Part shown: in pieces, positions 10,602 to 21,791 of the stretch
Position numbering within the stretch: position 1 is the first letter of the stretch
How the letters are laid out: the number at the start of each line of letters is the position of its first letter
Source of the DNA: Balantidium ctenopharyngodoni
Taxonomy: Eukaryota; Ciliophora; Litostomatea; Vestibuliferida; Balantidiidae
Assembly (NCBI GenBank): GCA_036325645.1
Contig: JAWNBB010005767.1
Span: 1-25,144 of the forward strand
DNA: 25,144 nucleotides
Direction of reading: 5' to 3'
Notes under the pieces: model-generated
The model's input: only the letters and a program-made list of their open reading frames with translations
What the model was told of the DNA's origin: nothing
Databases searched by the model: none
Position numbers and translations under genes: made by a program

Positions 10602-12343
10602 CGAAGACAGGATGCGAGCGATGAAAAACAATGGTGAACTTTAATGGTAGATTAACGGTTATCATTGTAAAATAAAGCAAAACTAAAGAAAACCGAGTAC
10701 AAAGTTGATTTAATAAAGATAATTCGGGTGACACTTTACTTCATTTTGATTAACGCGGATGACTGAGAATGTAAATTATTAAATGAAGAAGATACTTCTG
10801 TCCGTTCAGCTCATGTTATGAATATTATGTATTAAATATAATAATAATTTAATAACATATCGATATACCGAAATTAAACATGTAATTGTATATAACATTG
10901 AGAATGATTGAGTGGATACCCTGAAATATATTTAAGTAATATCAAGTATCTAACACGGGAGAAGTTATGGAAGATCGCTAAAATGACTTGAAATTGTAAT
11001 TTTATGGGGTTTCACTCGATTATTTTTATCGTATCAAGAACAAGTTCGTTGTCATCACTTTGATTATCCTTAAAATTATTTTAGTATTTAGTTATTTAGT
11101 TTTCCCTTTATTATTCAAATCCCATTCTCACGCCGTTCATCCATTTCATCCTCAATTTCTACATGTAATTGATGTGTTGGCATCATCCGAGGACACTTCC
11201 ATCGGTAGTAGATTTCTTCTTTTCCTTCCAAGCAACTCCCTACCCAGCATCACATCAATTGTTGATCATATTAGTAGTAATAGGGTATAACAGCGTATTT
11301 ATTAGTAGATGTTCACATCATCGTTTCGTTGAATTTCGAGGATGATATCATCATCTCATTCATTAGATCAGGTAATGAATTTGAGATGTTAATGACGCGA
11401 GTAAACAATGAACTCCAGAAACGGATTCGCATTTACTAATGCACACTTAGAAAAGAATGTGCATTTGTTAATATGAGAATGATTTAACATTTCTTTTCAA
11501 ATTGAATACTTCTTTACATTACATCGATGTGATAGTTTATCATTTTAGCGAGGCGAATCCTCTTTTAAATAGATTGTTCTTATCGGTCTTCCGATGTTGC
11601 CTATTTACCAACGTTTTCTTGCTACGAAACACCGTCTTTGGTTATGACGTATTTCCCAAGCAATCCTCCCGATGATAAACCTTATAGTAACATTTCCCTA
11701 CTTTCTTCTATGACCATTCGACTTGTGTTATTTACTCCTTCATTTCACACTTCAAATCATTATTAATATTATCTTTATTTCCTCCATTATCCATCTCCAT
11801 AATTCGAAGATGCATTTCTTTTTACAGTACCCAAACCTCCCGCATTAAAAAAACAACTTTTGAAACGCACATAAACCCTTTAAGTCCCAGGTGTTACCAT
11901 CTAATTCACCCTCTTTTACTTGAGTTTCCGTCTTATATCATACTATTTTCCACTTTTTTTATATCCTTTTCCACTCACTTCATCTTAAGCTTTATCATCT
12001 TTTTATTGTTCCTCTTCTTCAAATTGAATCCGTTCATTACAAATCTTTTCTCTTCTCCCTCCACGTTTACATAAAACAATTCCATCCAAATCCAATTGAG
12101 ATATTCATTCGTCCTTGACTTTCTTTCATTCCATATATTTTCATTTTCTACAAATCATCCTTAATTAACTTCATATTACTCCCATAACAAAACCCCTTCA
12201 ATAATCAATCCGCCTAAACCCCAAAACAAACATATGTTTTTTATTTGCAACACAGCCACCGAACTCTCCTTGTAATACCAATAATGATTATTTATTATCA
12301 TCATTACTTAATAATAATAAAATATTTCATATCACCATAAAAA

Positions 12344-13174
12344 ATGAAAAAACAACTAAAAAATTATTGGTCCAAGACCGAAAATCTACGTAATTCGATG
12401 CCAAATTTTTTTGCAAACAACGTGTTCGATATTCGAGACCCCGAATGTCCCCAAGAATCTCTGCATCAACAACTAAACCGCCGGCTCCTCAAATATCGTG
12501 AACTCCGTGCAATACACCGCAAAACCGGTATTCAGCCTTCTTACATAATATACACTTTAATACTAAGTCTTCTCTCAATATTAATCGGTTTTTTCGAAAA
12601 ATACCTCACCATACTAATCGCGACGGTGTACCCGTGATATTCCTCGATTAAAACTCTTAAATCGCCTGTTGGAGAAGAGAAGATAGACGGTGGAGTTTAT
12701 ACCATAGAAGATAAAGAGAAAGATATCACACAGTGGCTTTGCTATTGGGTTGTTTATTCATTCTTTATCAATATCGAAGGTTTTTTGGGGTTTGCCTTAT
12801 ATTACATACCCTTCTACTTCTTTATAAAAGTAATATTTTTAATCTTCTGTTTCCTCCCCCAGTATCAGCTCTCAGGGTGGATTTATGACAATTGCATTCG
12901 GAAGTTATATAATCGCTACGAGACGAGGATTTTGGATTTTTCGAACCGCGTTGTTCGGTCTTGAACTCTGCCTAAAGATGAAGGAAAAGAAAAGAAAAAT
13001 AACGTCCGGACGAGAAGAAGGGACATGGACAACGATGAGGAACTCGACATTTCGCCTTTTGATATTAATATCAAAGAAAAGGTGGAGAAGGCTTTGGTTG
13101 ATAAATGAGTAAACGAGTACTTTGAGAAGAACGGGTGAAATGAGGAAAAGGAAGGTAAAAAAAAGAATAGTTAA
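12344..13174 (+). CDS. REEP/YOP1/HVA22 (TB2/DP1 family) ER membrane-shaping protein
   Basis: The product (276 residues) belongs to the TB2/DP1/HVA22 family, whose hairpin membrane segments curve and stabilise tubular endoplasmic reticulum. Family landmarks in order: hydrophobic segment (about 65-96), YPWYSSIKTLKSP at about 97-109, DITQWLCYWVVYSFF (127-141), IEGFLGF then YYIPFYFFIK and PQYQLSGWIYDN (to about 183). The N-terminal 60 residues are charged. The C-terminal tail from about 200 is highly charged and disordered, rich in Lys, Arg, Glu and Asp, and longer than in minimal members. UGA-Trp codons are at 12635 (inside the conserved YPWYS), 12962, 13106 and 13136; the stop is TAA. The ATG has an AAAA context after AT-rich, G-poor DNA. 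No intron is needed. Confidence 0.93.
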
Positions 13175-14357
13175 ATATGGAATCTATAGAGAGGGTGAAT
13201 AAATATGTTTTATCTAAATATAAAAATTCATAGATCGAAATGGATTGATCGGAACAGGCAAAGATGTAATCAGGAGAATTAATTCGCACTTCATTTGAGG
13301 GATTGGTGAAAGTGGAACTATGATAGGTGTTCATAAATGGGATTGATGGGGTGATGGTTATGGATAGAAGGGATGGAAGGATAAGGTGAGAGAATGTGGA
13401 TCAAGGAAGAAATAATGTCTCTGAGAGTTAATTTATTTATTGGAATGACATTGAAATATGCTCGAGAATGAACTTTTGATGGGTACACTTTGTATGATGA
13501 CATAACAAGGTTGTCCTATGTAGAGTAGACGAGGGAATTGATCGTGTCGCAACACGGTTCCATGGGATTGAGTAATTGAAAGGGAAGATTTCATTCCTTG
13601 TGAAAAGCGTATTATGATTTACGAGTGAGTACTTTTTTGTAATTCCTAAAACTCGAAAAAGTATCACTTCGAGGTTGACTCCAGTCAATATCATTGGATT
13701 CATTTTAATGATTTCATATTTTGTATTGCCGATGATGCTGATATTCCTGTTTTGTCTTGTTTTGCTTTGGGGATGCCTGTTGATGATGGTATTACAACTT
13801 CGTGTTTTCCCTTGAACAGAAGCAAAAAAGATAATATCTGAACTCACTGTCCTATTTAATGCGTTCGTTACTGAAACATCAAGAAAACAACACTGCCTAT
13901 CTAATCCCGTAAACAAATCCAAATAAAAACAATTAAATTGTAAACCCTACCCTCGTTTCTAAACAAGTCCAAAACATTCAAACATGATATCAACATTATA
14001 ATCATTTCTAAATCGCGCTTTACTCACTACCTCATTTCTATATATGACATTATCAATTCCCGAGAACCCATACAACCGCCTGTATTAAATTCATATCTCA
14101 ATGTCCTCATCATGTCCTCATCATTGCTATCTCCACTGGAGTATCCGTGCTCAGAACCGCTTTACAAATAAATAAATCAACAATCAACAATCAACGCATC
14201 TTATTATTTTCACTTTTATTTCGATAATTACCTATCGTTGACACCACCAATGTTTTCCGATAAACTCCTTTATTCTTTATTCTTGGTCTTTATTATCTTT
14301 AGTATAGCACAATAACTATTATTTATTGTATCCACCTTTATAGGAGTATCTATGATA
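13175..14357. other. Convergent intergenic region
   Basis: This lies between the 3' ends of the REEP-like gene and the kinase. It is strongly G-rich on the left (13321-13380 has about 25 G and 1 C) and C-rich on the right (13921-14220), switching near 13800. A minus-strand open frame at 13437-13922 has no ATG start and no recognisable family, so it is not called. One copy of a dispersed repeat is at 13535-13604. Confidence 0.55.
13535..13604 (+). repeat. Dispersed diverged repeat, copy B
   Basis: Partner of 10533-10601, with shared ends GAATTGATC and TTCCTTGTGAA and an interior that has drifted. Both copies lie in the G-rich part downstream of a plus-strand gene. Confidence 0.4.
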
Positions 14358-15071
14358 TTATATTAACTTATTAGTAAATAAATCCTTCTCTATCGTATAA
14401 GGGTATCCATTCAAATCCTGGACACTTCCCTCTCGATTAGTTCCTTTGTACTTATTAATCAAAGCATCAACGGTATCCCTAGCATCAACGTGAATATCTT
14501 GTATGCTTCGCATTGAATTTATTACCCGCCAATAGCTCTTATGATTAAACATTTCAAATTTTTTATCGATGATCTCCTGGAACTTCTCCTTTTCGTATAG
14601 CTCAGTTCCGAAACCTTTCCGGTGTTTCACATAGTCGACGTTTGCTTTTAGTTGTAATACTCAATCAGGGCGGATTAAACCGCGATCGGGGGCGAATGCC
14701 CAGTTCACGTTTAGTCCTTGTGCGACGGAATAAACAACGCCGGAGAAGGCGTATCGATCACAGAGTAGATTGATTCCTTGTTTAAGAAGGGACTCCATTT
14801 TATGTTGTTGTTCCCAGCGATTGACTGAAAACAGTAAATGAGAGCATTGTCAATTCAGGTTTTCTTTTTTAGTTCAAAGGTTGTTCAGCATTAGCCCCGT
14901 TGAGGTTGTCCGGTTAGGAAATATTCAAATTTCGGATTTTTGGCGGTATTTATCGAAAAAATATTTTTTCAGGAGGTCGACCTGTGAGGTTTTCCCGACG
15001 CGGTCAATGCCTTCGAAAACGATTAAAAGACCCCGCTTGACGGCGGGAGAAGAAAGGCTTGAATGTGACAT
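14358..15071 (-). CDS. Thymidylate kinase (dTMP kinase)
   Basis: The product (237 residues) phosphorylates dTMP to dTDP with ATP, an essential step toward dTTP. The P-loop is at 19-30 (FEGIDRVGKTSQ), with the Arg inside it that is typical of eukaryotic enzymes. The DRY motif with the SG signature is at 105-111 (DRYAFSG). APDRGLIRPDWVLQL follows, matching the conserved GLP-x-PD-x-V strand, and the lid-like segment R151-KGFGTELYEKEKFQ ends at 165. Length is slightly above the usual 200-215, mostly through an extended C-terminus. Trp at UGA occurs at 14850, 14874, 14925 and 14661; UGG is also used. The ATG (15071-15069) is bounded by an in-frame TAA directly upstream, and the stop is TAA. No intron and no targeting peptide are seen, so nuclear or cytosolic action is likely. 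Confidence 0.95.
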
Positions 15072-17188
15072 TTAAATCACTTATAAAAATATTAAGTATT
15101 TATTTAATCAGTTTATTTCCGCATTTTGTTGTATGCGTTGTTATGCTTACGTTTGATGTTCGGAGGGTGATGTCGTGGTTTTTTAATGTAAAGTCGCATT
15201 TAAAACCGTGATTTAAAGGGGGAAAATGTACATTTCCGTCTTTGGATGATATTATGTAAAGGGAAAGTAGAATGAAATTCAGGGGGGATATGGTTGTTAT
15301 TAAGCCGGGGAAGATAAAAGGGGATATCCGAGAAACCAGAGGAAGTAGAAGACGTGGTGATTTAGATCTATTATTTAAATATCAAATATCAAATATCGAA
15401 TTGTGTTTACGTATACATCGATGTTGAATATTTTATTTCATCTCTGCTTGAAATCGTGACTTTGGGGTGAATGTGATCGAATGTTGTTGCGGAATGATTT
15501 GTGAGAAAAGAGTAAAATATGTTTAAAAAGAATTAGGTTTTAGGTTTATATTTATGTTATTTGAGATAGTTTCAATAAGTATATCTATTTATTTAAGAGT
15601 AACCCATATCATCAGCAATGGTTTACTTTGAACATAGGACATTAATTACATAAATCGCATTTGATCAATTAATTAACTACACAAGAGACACGTTTTTGAT
15701 GCATTATTTTTCGTCTTTACCATCAACGATTCCCGACACTCATCAAATAAAAACGTTGAATAATTCATTCAAACAAGAACACTCTCGGAAGATATGACAT
15801 AGTAAATAAACGATTTATTGATTAGTATCAGCCTAATCGCAAACGGATTAAAAGTACAAAACAAAAACATGTCGATGTTATAGGATATCAAAAGAGTAGC
15901 AAATGTATCAAATAACTCGATCCGTGAACAATTAGGAAATACACCAGACAAAAAAAACTAATACAAATACCAAATTAATACCTTAACAATAAAGAAATTA
16001 AATACAAATTGAATGAGTTTGTTGCATGAGGTAGGAATTTACAAATTAGTTTCGGAGCAAGGGAGAAGTCGTATACAAAGTAAAATAGTTTGTATCTGCA
16101 TTCCTGTTTCCTGTTTCCTGTTTGACCTCGCTTTAGATAAATTAAACGTTAAAAACGAGTGAAAGTCTGAGCGGAAGAATTAAGCATTAAATGAATTAAG
16201 AAAGCGTTTATCGTCTGTATCGAACTGTTTGAGAAATGAACTACGCGGGTGAAATAAAAAAATGTATTTATTTGATACAGTAAATACTAATGTCAAAAGT
16301 CAAAAATACCGATCAAAGTAAATAAATTAATTAACTTGAAATACGAAATGACGAACCTTTCACATTGAATATCTCATAAACATTATTTACAAACCCTTTG
16401 TTTGCATTTCTTTACTTGCACATTACATTGAAATGTCGTTATTGTTTGTTGATTTTATAATAGTATAATAATAAAATTAGCTATCATCATGCTTATTTTT
16501 TATCCTTACATTCCCGATATTTTATTATTATGATCGTATGTTTTTAAATCGGGATTTAATGTACCCTTGTTTATCGTTCAATTATTCCAATGATAAATCT
16601 CTTCTTAAATTGTATTTATTTATTTAATTGTTTCTCGCAGTGTCATTATGTTTCGTATCTAACCGATACATTTAGATCACCCTAATGCTTAACAATCGAT
16701 TTGTTTTGATTCTATCCCCATTGTTAAATCAATACCATATTAAATACTATCATTGTTTCATTCCTTTAAATTCCATCTTACGTGGACCATCCTTTACATT
16801 TAAGTTACACTTATTTATCCATGTAATTAAATAAATATAATTTAAGTACCATCCTCATCCCCCGAAACCCAAATCACTTTAATAAACAAATTCAAATCTT
16901 CAAATCTTCAAATAACCGTATCACCTTCCACCACAACTAAACAGTATATAAAACCCTTATTAACTTAATCTCATTTCCCATTCACATCAGCGTCTCATAC
17001 TATATAAAATTAAATAAATAAACACCCTCTTTGTATTAAACCCAAACCACAAACAATAAAAACACAAACAAATTATCTAATACAATCAATTTATATTTTA
17101 CCCAAACATAATAATAATTATTAATTATACAGCCCTTCTTTCGCATTTGATCTTGAGATTTAAATTATATATTACAATTAAAAATAAA
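15072..17188. other. 2.1-kb divergent intergenic region
   Basis: No gene is supported. Composition swings twice: G-rich 15072-15560 (15241-15300 has about 19 G and 1 C), mildly C-rich about 15600-15770, G-rich again 16021-16260, then C-rich and G-poor to 17188. A plus-strand 84-codon frame (15272-15526) and a minus-strand frame (15673-15957) are unconvincing. A small TTCCTGT triplication is at 16101-16121. Confidence 0.5.
16101..16121 (+). repeat. Short tandem repeat (TTCCTGT)x3
   Basis: Three perfect heptamer copies lie in non-coding DNA. No further copies are seen nearby. Confidence 0.85.
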
Positions 17189-19876
17189 ATGTCAAAAGAA
17201 AAAGAACCTGAGACACAGAGATCTTCCTCAACAACAAACACCAAAAACCTCTTTTTAGCGATCAACTCCCCCTGAGAAAGGATGAAAATAACCGATGCAA
17301 ATGATGGAGTTGAAGGTGGGTGTTCACGCGAGGGAAATCGACAGGAGAAGGAACAGGTAATCGAGCGCATATGAAGTACCGATCCCGAAAAGGACGTCCG
17401 ATCGATAAGGAAAGAAACGAAATCTCCTCCTCAAATTGTGATTTCGCCGTCGGAAGCCAGCGAAGACCCCACGACAAGCGATTTAAGAGCGTCAGCGAAG
17501 TGAACATCGACGAACAATGTCCCGTTCGGGATTAACATCATCTCCGAGAACACCGACAACGAAAGCCAAGTCAAATACCAGGAACGAGTCAAAGTTCAAA
17601 ACTCCTTCTTTCTGAATTGAAACTCCTACCCGTGCGGGAATATCAACTTCAACGGCAATTCCCCTAAAAATAACAGTAACATAAGCGGAAGCGAAATCGA
17701 GTTCAGTCCCGGAGGCACGAAAAAACCGAATTATTTAATGAAAAACTTTTTCAATAATTCCCCCAACGCTAAAGACCATAATCGTATCTCACCCGTCAGC
17801 CCCATCGAGCAATACTTCAACCCTTCCTCCCCTCAAAACAACGCGGCGAATGTAAATAAAAGCGAAGGCTCGTTCCACGGGAGCAATCGCTCGAACGAGA
17901 AGGAACACAGTTTTAATTATAATCAAAATAACGATAATAATAACTCAAATTGCGATTTCTATTTCCATAATCAGCTTTGAGAGACGAGTCCACATAACGA
18001 AGAGCCCGCAGCCAAAGAAGACGAAGGATGAAAGAAAAACGTTTTCATTCCTAATTGAGAATGTTCCTGATCACCGAAGTTGAATTCAACGAAACCAGGG
18101 ACGAACGCGTTTATACCAATGAAGAGCAGTTGAGAGTCGAAACCGAAGGACATGCACCAAAGGTCGGAAAAGAAGATCATAAATAACAACAGTAATTGTA
18201 ATACGAATAATACGAATACCAACAACATTCAATATGTGATGTGCTTTCCGCCGTATATGCCGCAACCGCAAACGTTCGTTCAAAGCCAGGAGCAAATAAA
18301 TAACAATTATATCCACGCTAATAATATCAACATTATGAACACTCATAATCAACGGGTCTACCCGCAAATGAACCCTCTGATTTATAATTACCCGTATCAA
18401 ATGAACCAAAATTACATAAACCAAGGCCTTAACCAAGGGTATTCCCAGAACATCATGTTCAAGAACAGTCAAGCATCCCAATGACACATGCAGAACAAGA
18501 TGAAGAACCTTCAACAACAACAACAAAACCAATTTAACCAGTTCACAAATAATAACATTCAAATCAATCCGCAAAATAGCAACACAAATATTCAACAGCA
18601 ACAACACTTAAAACAGCACAACATGGGCAACATGGGCAACATACAAAACATACAAAACATGCAGAACAACCAAGGCATAAACCAAAACTTTTTATCAAAT
18701 CAAACCTTGAACAATATCAACATAACCACGCCGGGGATACCCCCAAAACAACAAAACAAACAACTACCACCGCAATACACAATGTCCGCGCCGCAAACCG
18801 CGGCGCAGAAATACCCGAACTCCCCGACAAATAAAAACCAAAAACGAATAACAAATAATCTCACACTGTATAAAATGGACAACACGGAAATCGCAAACAA
18901 CGCGCACAGCCTCGCAAAGGACCAAATCGGATGTCGGTTCCTCCAGAAAAAGCTTGAAGAGGACAGCGTGTTCGGTATGGGCACGATCTACCCAATTATT
19001 TTAAATCATTTAGTCGAGACCATCAACAACCAGTTTGGTAATTACCTGATTCAAAAATTTTTCGAATATTTCAAACCGACCGATTTAGTCGTTCTACTGC
19101 AGCGTATCGCTCCTTCCTTCGCTATCATCGGCACGAACCAGTACGGCACCCGCGTGATACAAAAGATAATCGACTACATCAAGGGAGATAACATTAGTAT
19201 CATCCTACCGAAATTCATCGAAATCATAATTCCAAATTTCATTTGATTCGCTAATGACATCAACGGGTGTCACATCGTGCAGAAGCTTTTGCTCACGAAG
19301 AACTTCAACAACGAGTTCGCGTACACCGCCTTCCGGGAGAACATCGTGCAAATCGCAATACATAAAAACGGGTGTTGCTTCGTTCAGAAGTGCTCTGAGA
19401 AGTTAAAAGGGGACGATTGAGAAAAAATATGAGACGCGATTAATGACCGGATCAAGGACTTGATCATCGATCAGTACGGGAATTATGTGATACAGTACAT
19501 CCTCAAGGCGAACGGGGAGGAAAGAAACAATAAAATATTTGATATTATCATGGACGATTTACTCTTCTACTCGAACCAAAAATTTTCATCGAATGTAATC
19601 GAGAAGTTCTTCGGATACGAAGACAAGAAAAATAAACTCATCGAACAATGATTCATTCCCGACATTTTGAAGGGTTTACTCTTCGATTCCTATGGGAACT
19701 ACGTTGTTCAAAAGGCGTGAAACAATTGCACCAAAGAAACACAGTTTAAAATTTTGTGTTTAATCGCCCCGTTGTTGGAGGAGCTGCAAACGCTCGTCTT
19801 CGGCCTGAAGTTGTATCACAAGTTAACGATTCAATACCCGGTGTTGCTCTCGATTATGTATACACTTAAGAAATAA
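17189..19876 (+). CDS. Pumilio/PUF-family RNA-binding protein
   Basis: One unbroken frame of 895 residues (TAA stop) if UGA is Trp; all fifteen Trp codons are UGA and none UGG. Residues 1-550 are low complexity, rich in Asn, Gln, Ser and Pro (polyGln near 440), and probably disordered. From about 560 to 890 there are eight PUF repeats. Their RNA-contact motifs in order are GCRFLQ, GNYLIQ, GTRVIQ, GCHIVQ, GCCFVQ, GNYVIQ, SSNVIE and GNYVVQ. PUF proteins bind 3' UTR elements and repress or destabilise mRNA, usually with CCR4-NOT. By the known code (NYxxQ reads U, SNxxE reads G, C/SxxQ reads A) the repeats read 8 to 1 predict UGUA(A)(A)UA, the classical Pumilio element. The ATG follows an AT-rich leader. 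The family call is firm; targets are unknown. Confidence 0.96.
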
Positions 19877-19985
19877 TTGCACTATTATAATTAAAAAACC
19901 TTTAAATAAAGTGTTTATAAAAAGCAAGGTAATGCTTGATGTTGCTCAAGTCATCCCTGTGTATTAATAGCGATTTACGGTTAGA

Positions 19986-20043
19986 ACTAATAATAAAACT
20001 AATAATAAAACTAATAATAATAATAATGATGATGATGATGATT
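19986..20043 (+). repeat. Compound microsatellite (ACTAATAATAAA)n-(AAT)n-(GAT)n
   Basis: Two copies of a 12-mer are followed by AAT triplets and then five GAT triplets, within the 3' flank of the PUF gene. Confidence 0.85.
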
Positions 20044-20100
20044 TGTTTCTGTTTATGGTGAGTCAAGGGCTTTGAAAGGATTATTTTGTATTAGATATTT

Positions 20101-20164
20101 AACGTATCAAACGTATCGAACGTATCGAATGTATCGAATAGAATATCGGATATCGGATATCGAT
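20101..20164 (+). repeat. Tandem CGTATCGAA and GATATCG units
   Basis: About four imperfect copies of a nine-base AACGTATCG-type unit run from 20101 to 20139. They pass into three GATATCG-like heptamers at about 20143-20164. Confidence 0.75.
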
Positions 20165-20549
20165 TGGTGAGTTGGAGGATTAATATGGCTTGTAATAGGA
20201 TAATCAGAATAATCAAATTATTTATTCAAAGTGAAATTACTAATATTCATAAATTATAATAATAATAAAAACAATAAAAACATAGAGAGTGAATAGGAGT
20301 TTCTCTTTTCAAAAGGGGGAAATAACCCAAAAGGATGCAATGAAGAGTTGTTTCATCATTGGTTATGAATTACTGTGTTGAGGATAATAAAATACCTTTT
20401 TATGCGTGATTCGGTTGGTGATGTGGGGGAGGATTCCGGTGTTGGTAAGGAAGTGAAGAAATGTAATGAAAACCGGAAGACAGGAGCAATGGTCGGTACG
20501 TTTTTAACCCCTTCTACTTTATATAAAATATTTTTAAAAATTTAATTCA

Positions 20550-21791
20550 ATGTCAATATTCTTCAAGGACCCCTTCCTCAACCGCAAAACCACGAGAATG
20601 ACTATAAACCCCTGCAAGCCCCTCCGGGATACGCTTTACAATTACCGAGTTCACCTTATAAAAAAATGAGAACTCCTCGAATGTGAAAAAGAAGAATTAG
20701 ACTTGTACAACAACGATTACAAGTACAACACAAGTCTCTACCTATCCAAGTGCTACAAACCTGCGATCGAAAATAACAAGTTCACGATTAACTTCTTCGT
20801 CAACGCCGCTGTCTTCAGCGGCGAATGAAAAACAGTAAAAGAAATTTACCAGTTTTTCTCGAATACCGTGGCGACATGAGGGATAACGAAGTTCGGAACG
20901 GAGGACGAAACTACCCTTTTCGAAAAGCTTCGCGATGACAACGATTGCGGTGTTTACATTGATGACACCGATAATTGAGAGGTGTATTTATTTACGCACC
21001 GGAACATCGAGCGGCAGTTCGAATTGAACATGGAGTGTTTTGATAACTGAACCGAATGTGATTTTTTGATTATTAAAATCACCGACTACGATGTGTATCT
21101 CAGCATTATGAACTGGTTGGAGAACAAAGACAAAGACTCCGATGTGGGTCTGGATTTATCGATTGACTCGGAGCTTAATCAAGACGTGAATGACCGGGTT
21201 AACGATAAGAGTCTCGGCATGAAGAATTGGGAAGAAAAGTACAGAAATTGAAAGAAGAAGTTCAAAATACTAATGAACAAGAGAATAAAATCAAAGCAAA
21301 TGTTCGAAAAACAATGCAAAGATAATGAACTAACCATCAACGACCTGACTGAGAATTGAGCTTTTTGCAAACAGAAGTTCTATCAAATAAAGTCAGAAAT
21401 TAATGTTCATCCATTGAATTATAAGGGCGTTAGAACAAATAAAATAAACATTTTCCCTTGCGAAGCACCGTGTAGAAGGGAGATGATATTCGATGGATTG
21501 GAAATTGAAAGTAAAGTAAATCAATGAGAGAAGCTGGCTGAAAGGAGCAAGAACACTCCTGTGCAGAAGGAAGAGGGATTGGAAATGGATGAGACATATA
21601 AAAACAAGATCGAGCAAGTGAAAAAATTAAAGTGCATGATATGTTTGGTGAGGGACAGAACATTTCTTTTTAAAAAATGTGGACACGTCCTCGTTTGTTT
21701 CAACTGCTGAGAAAAGGTTTCACGGAGTAAGAATAGGTACATTTGTCCCCTGTGCAAGGAGCTATCGGTGATTCAAGAAGTTAGTTATTAG
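20550..21791 (+). CDS. C3HC4 RING-finger protein (probable E3 ubiquitin ligase)
   Basis: One frame of 413 residues ends in TAG, the only TAG stop among the nine genes. The C-terminus is a RING-HC domain: C362-x2-C365, C377-G-H379, C383-x2-C386 and C399-P-L-C402, ending 11 residues later. A C-terminal RING of this compact type (as in IAP-like and MUL1-like ligases) binds an E2 enzyme and drives ubiquitin transfer. Residues 1-350 are not recognised; they are Asp/Glu/Lys/Trp-rich, with a charged, possibly coiled stretch about 225-275 (KNWEEKYRNWKKKFKILMNK). Nine Trp codons are UGA and two UGG. One UGA (residue 387) follows Cys386 directly; reading it as Cys would add an unneeded cysteine to the finger. 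The preferred start is the ATG after an AT-rich stretch. Substrates are unknown. Confidence 0.9.

Larger units (their letters stand above)
9847..12343. other. 2.5-kb gene-free region
   Basis: No gene is supported. The left half is G-rich and C-poor (9841-9900 has about 19 G and 1 C) and includes an (AAG)n-like purine run near 10060. The right half is pyrimidine-rich and G-poor (12181-12240 has 20 C and 2 G). The transition is gradual, about 11000-11600. Short open frames here lack an ATG or family resemblance. A possible hairpin is at 10411-10441 and one copy of a dispersed repeat at 10533-10601. Confidence 0.55.
19877..20549. other. Gene-free spacer with microsatellites
   Basis: No gene is supported. 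The spacer is G-rich almost to the next start (20401-20460 has about 26 G and 4 C). Only the last 50 bases turn pyrimidine-rich, then AT-rich with a TATATAAA-like stretch near 20521. It holds the two simple repeats listed separately. Confidence 0.55.

Noticed and set aside
11060-11290. Plus-strand frame of 76 codons with a hydrophobic, signal-like start
   Set aside because: It opens at TTG; no ATG exists between the upstream TAA and the hydrophobic stretch. The hydrophobicity follows from the T-rich sequence.
13437-13922. Minus-strand open frame of 161 codons
   Set aside because: It begins at TTG with an in-frame TAG upstream and no early ATG, has no recognisable family, and lies in typical spacer composition.
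15272-15526. 84-codon plus frame using two UGA codons
   Set aside because: Short, no family, and the G-rich first half matches the general spacer bias; chance length in a two-stop code.
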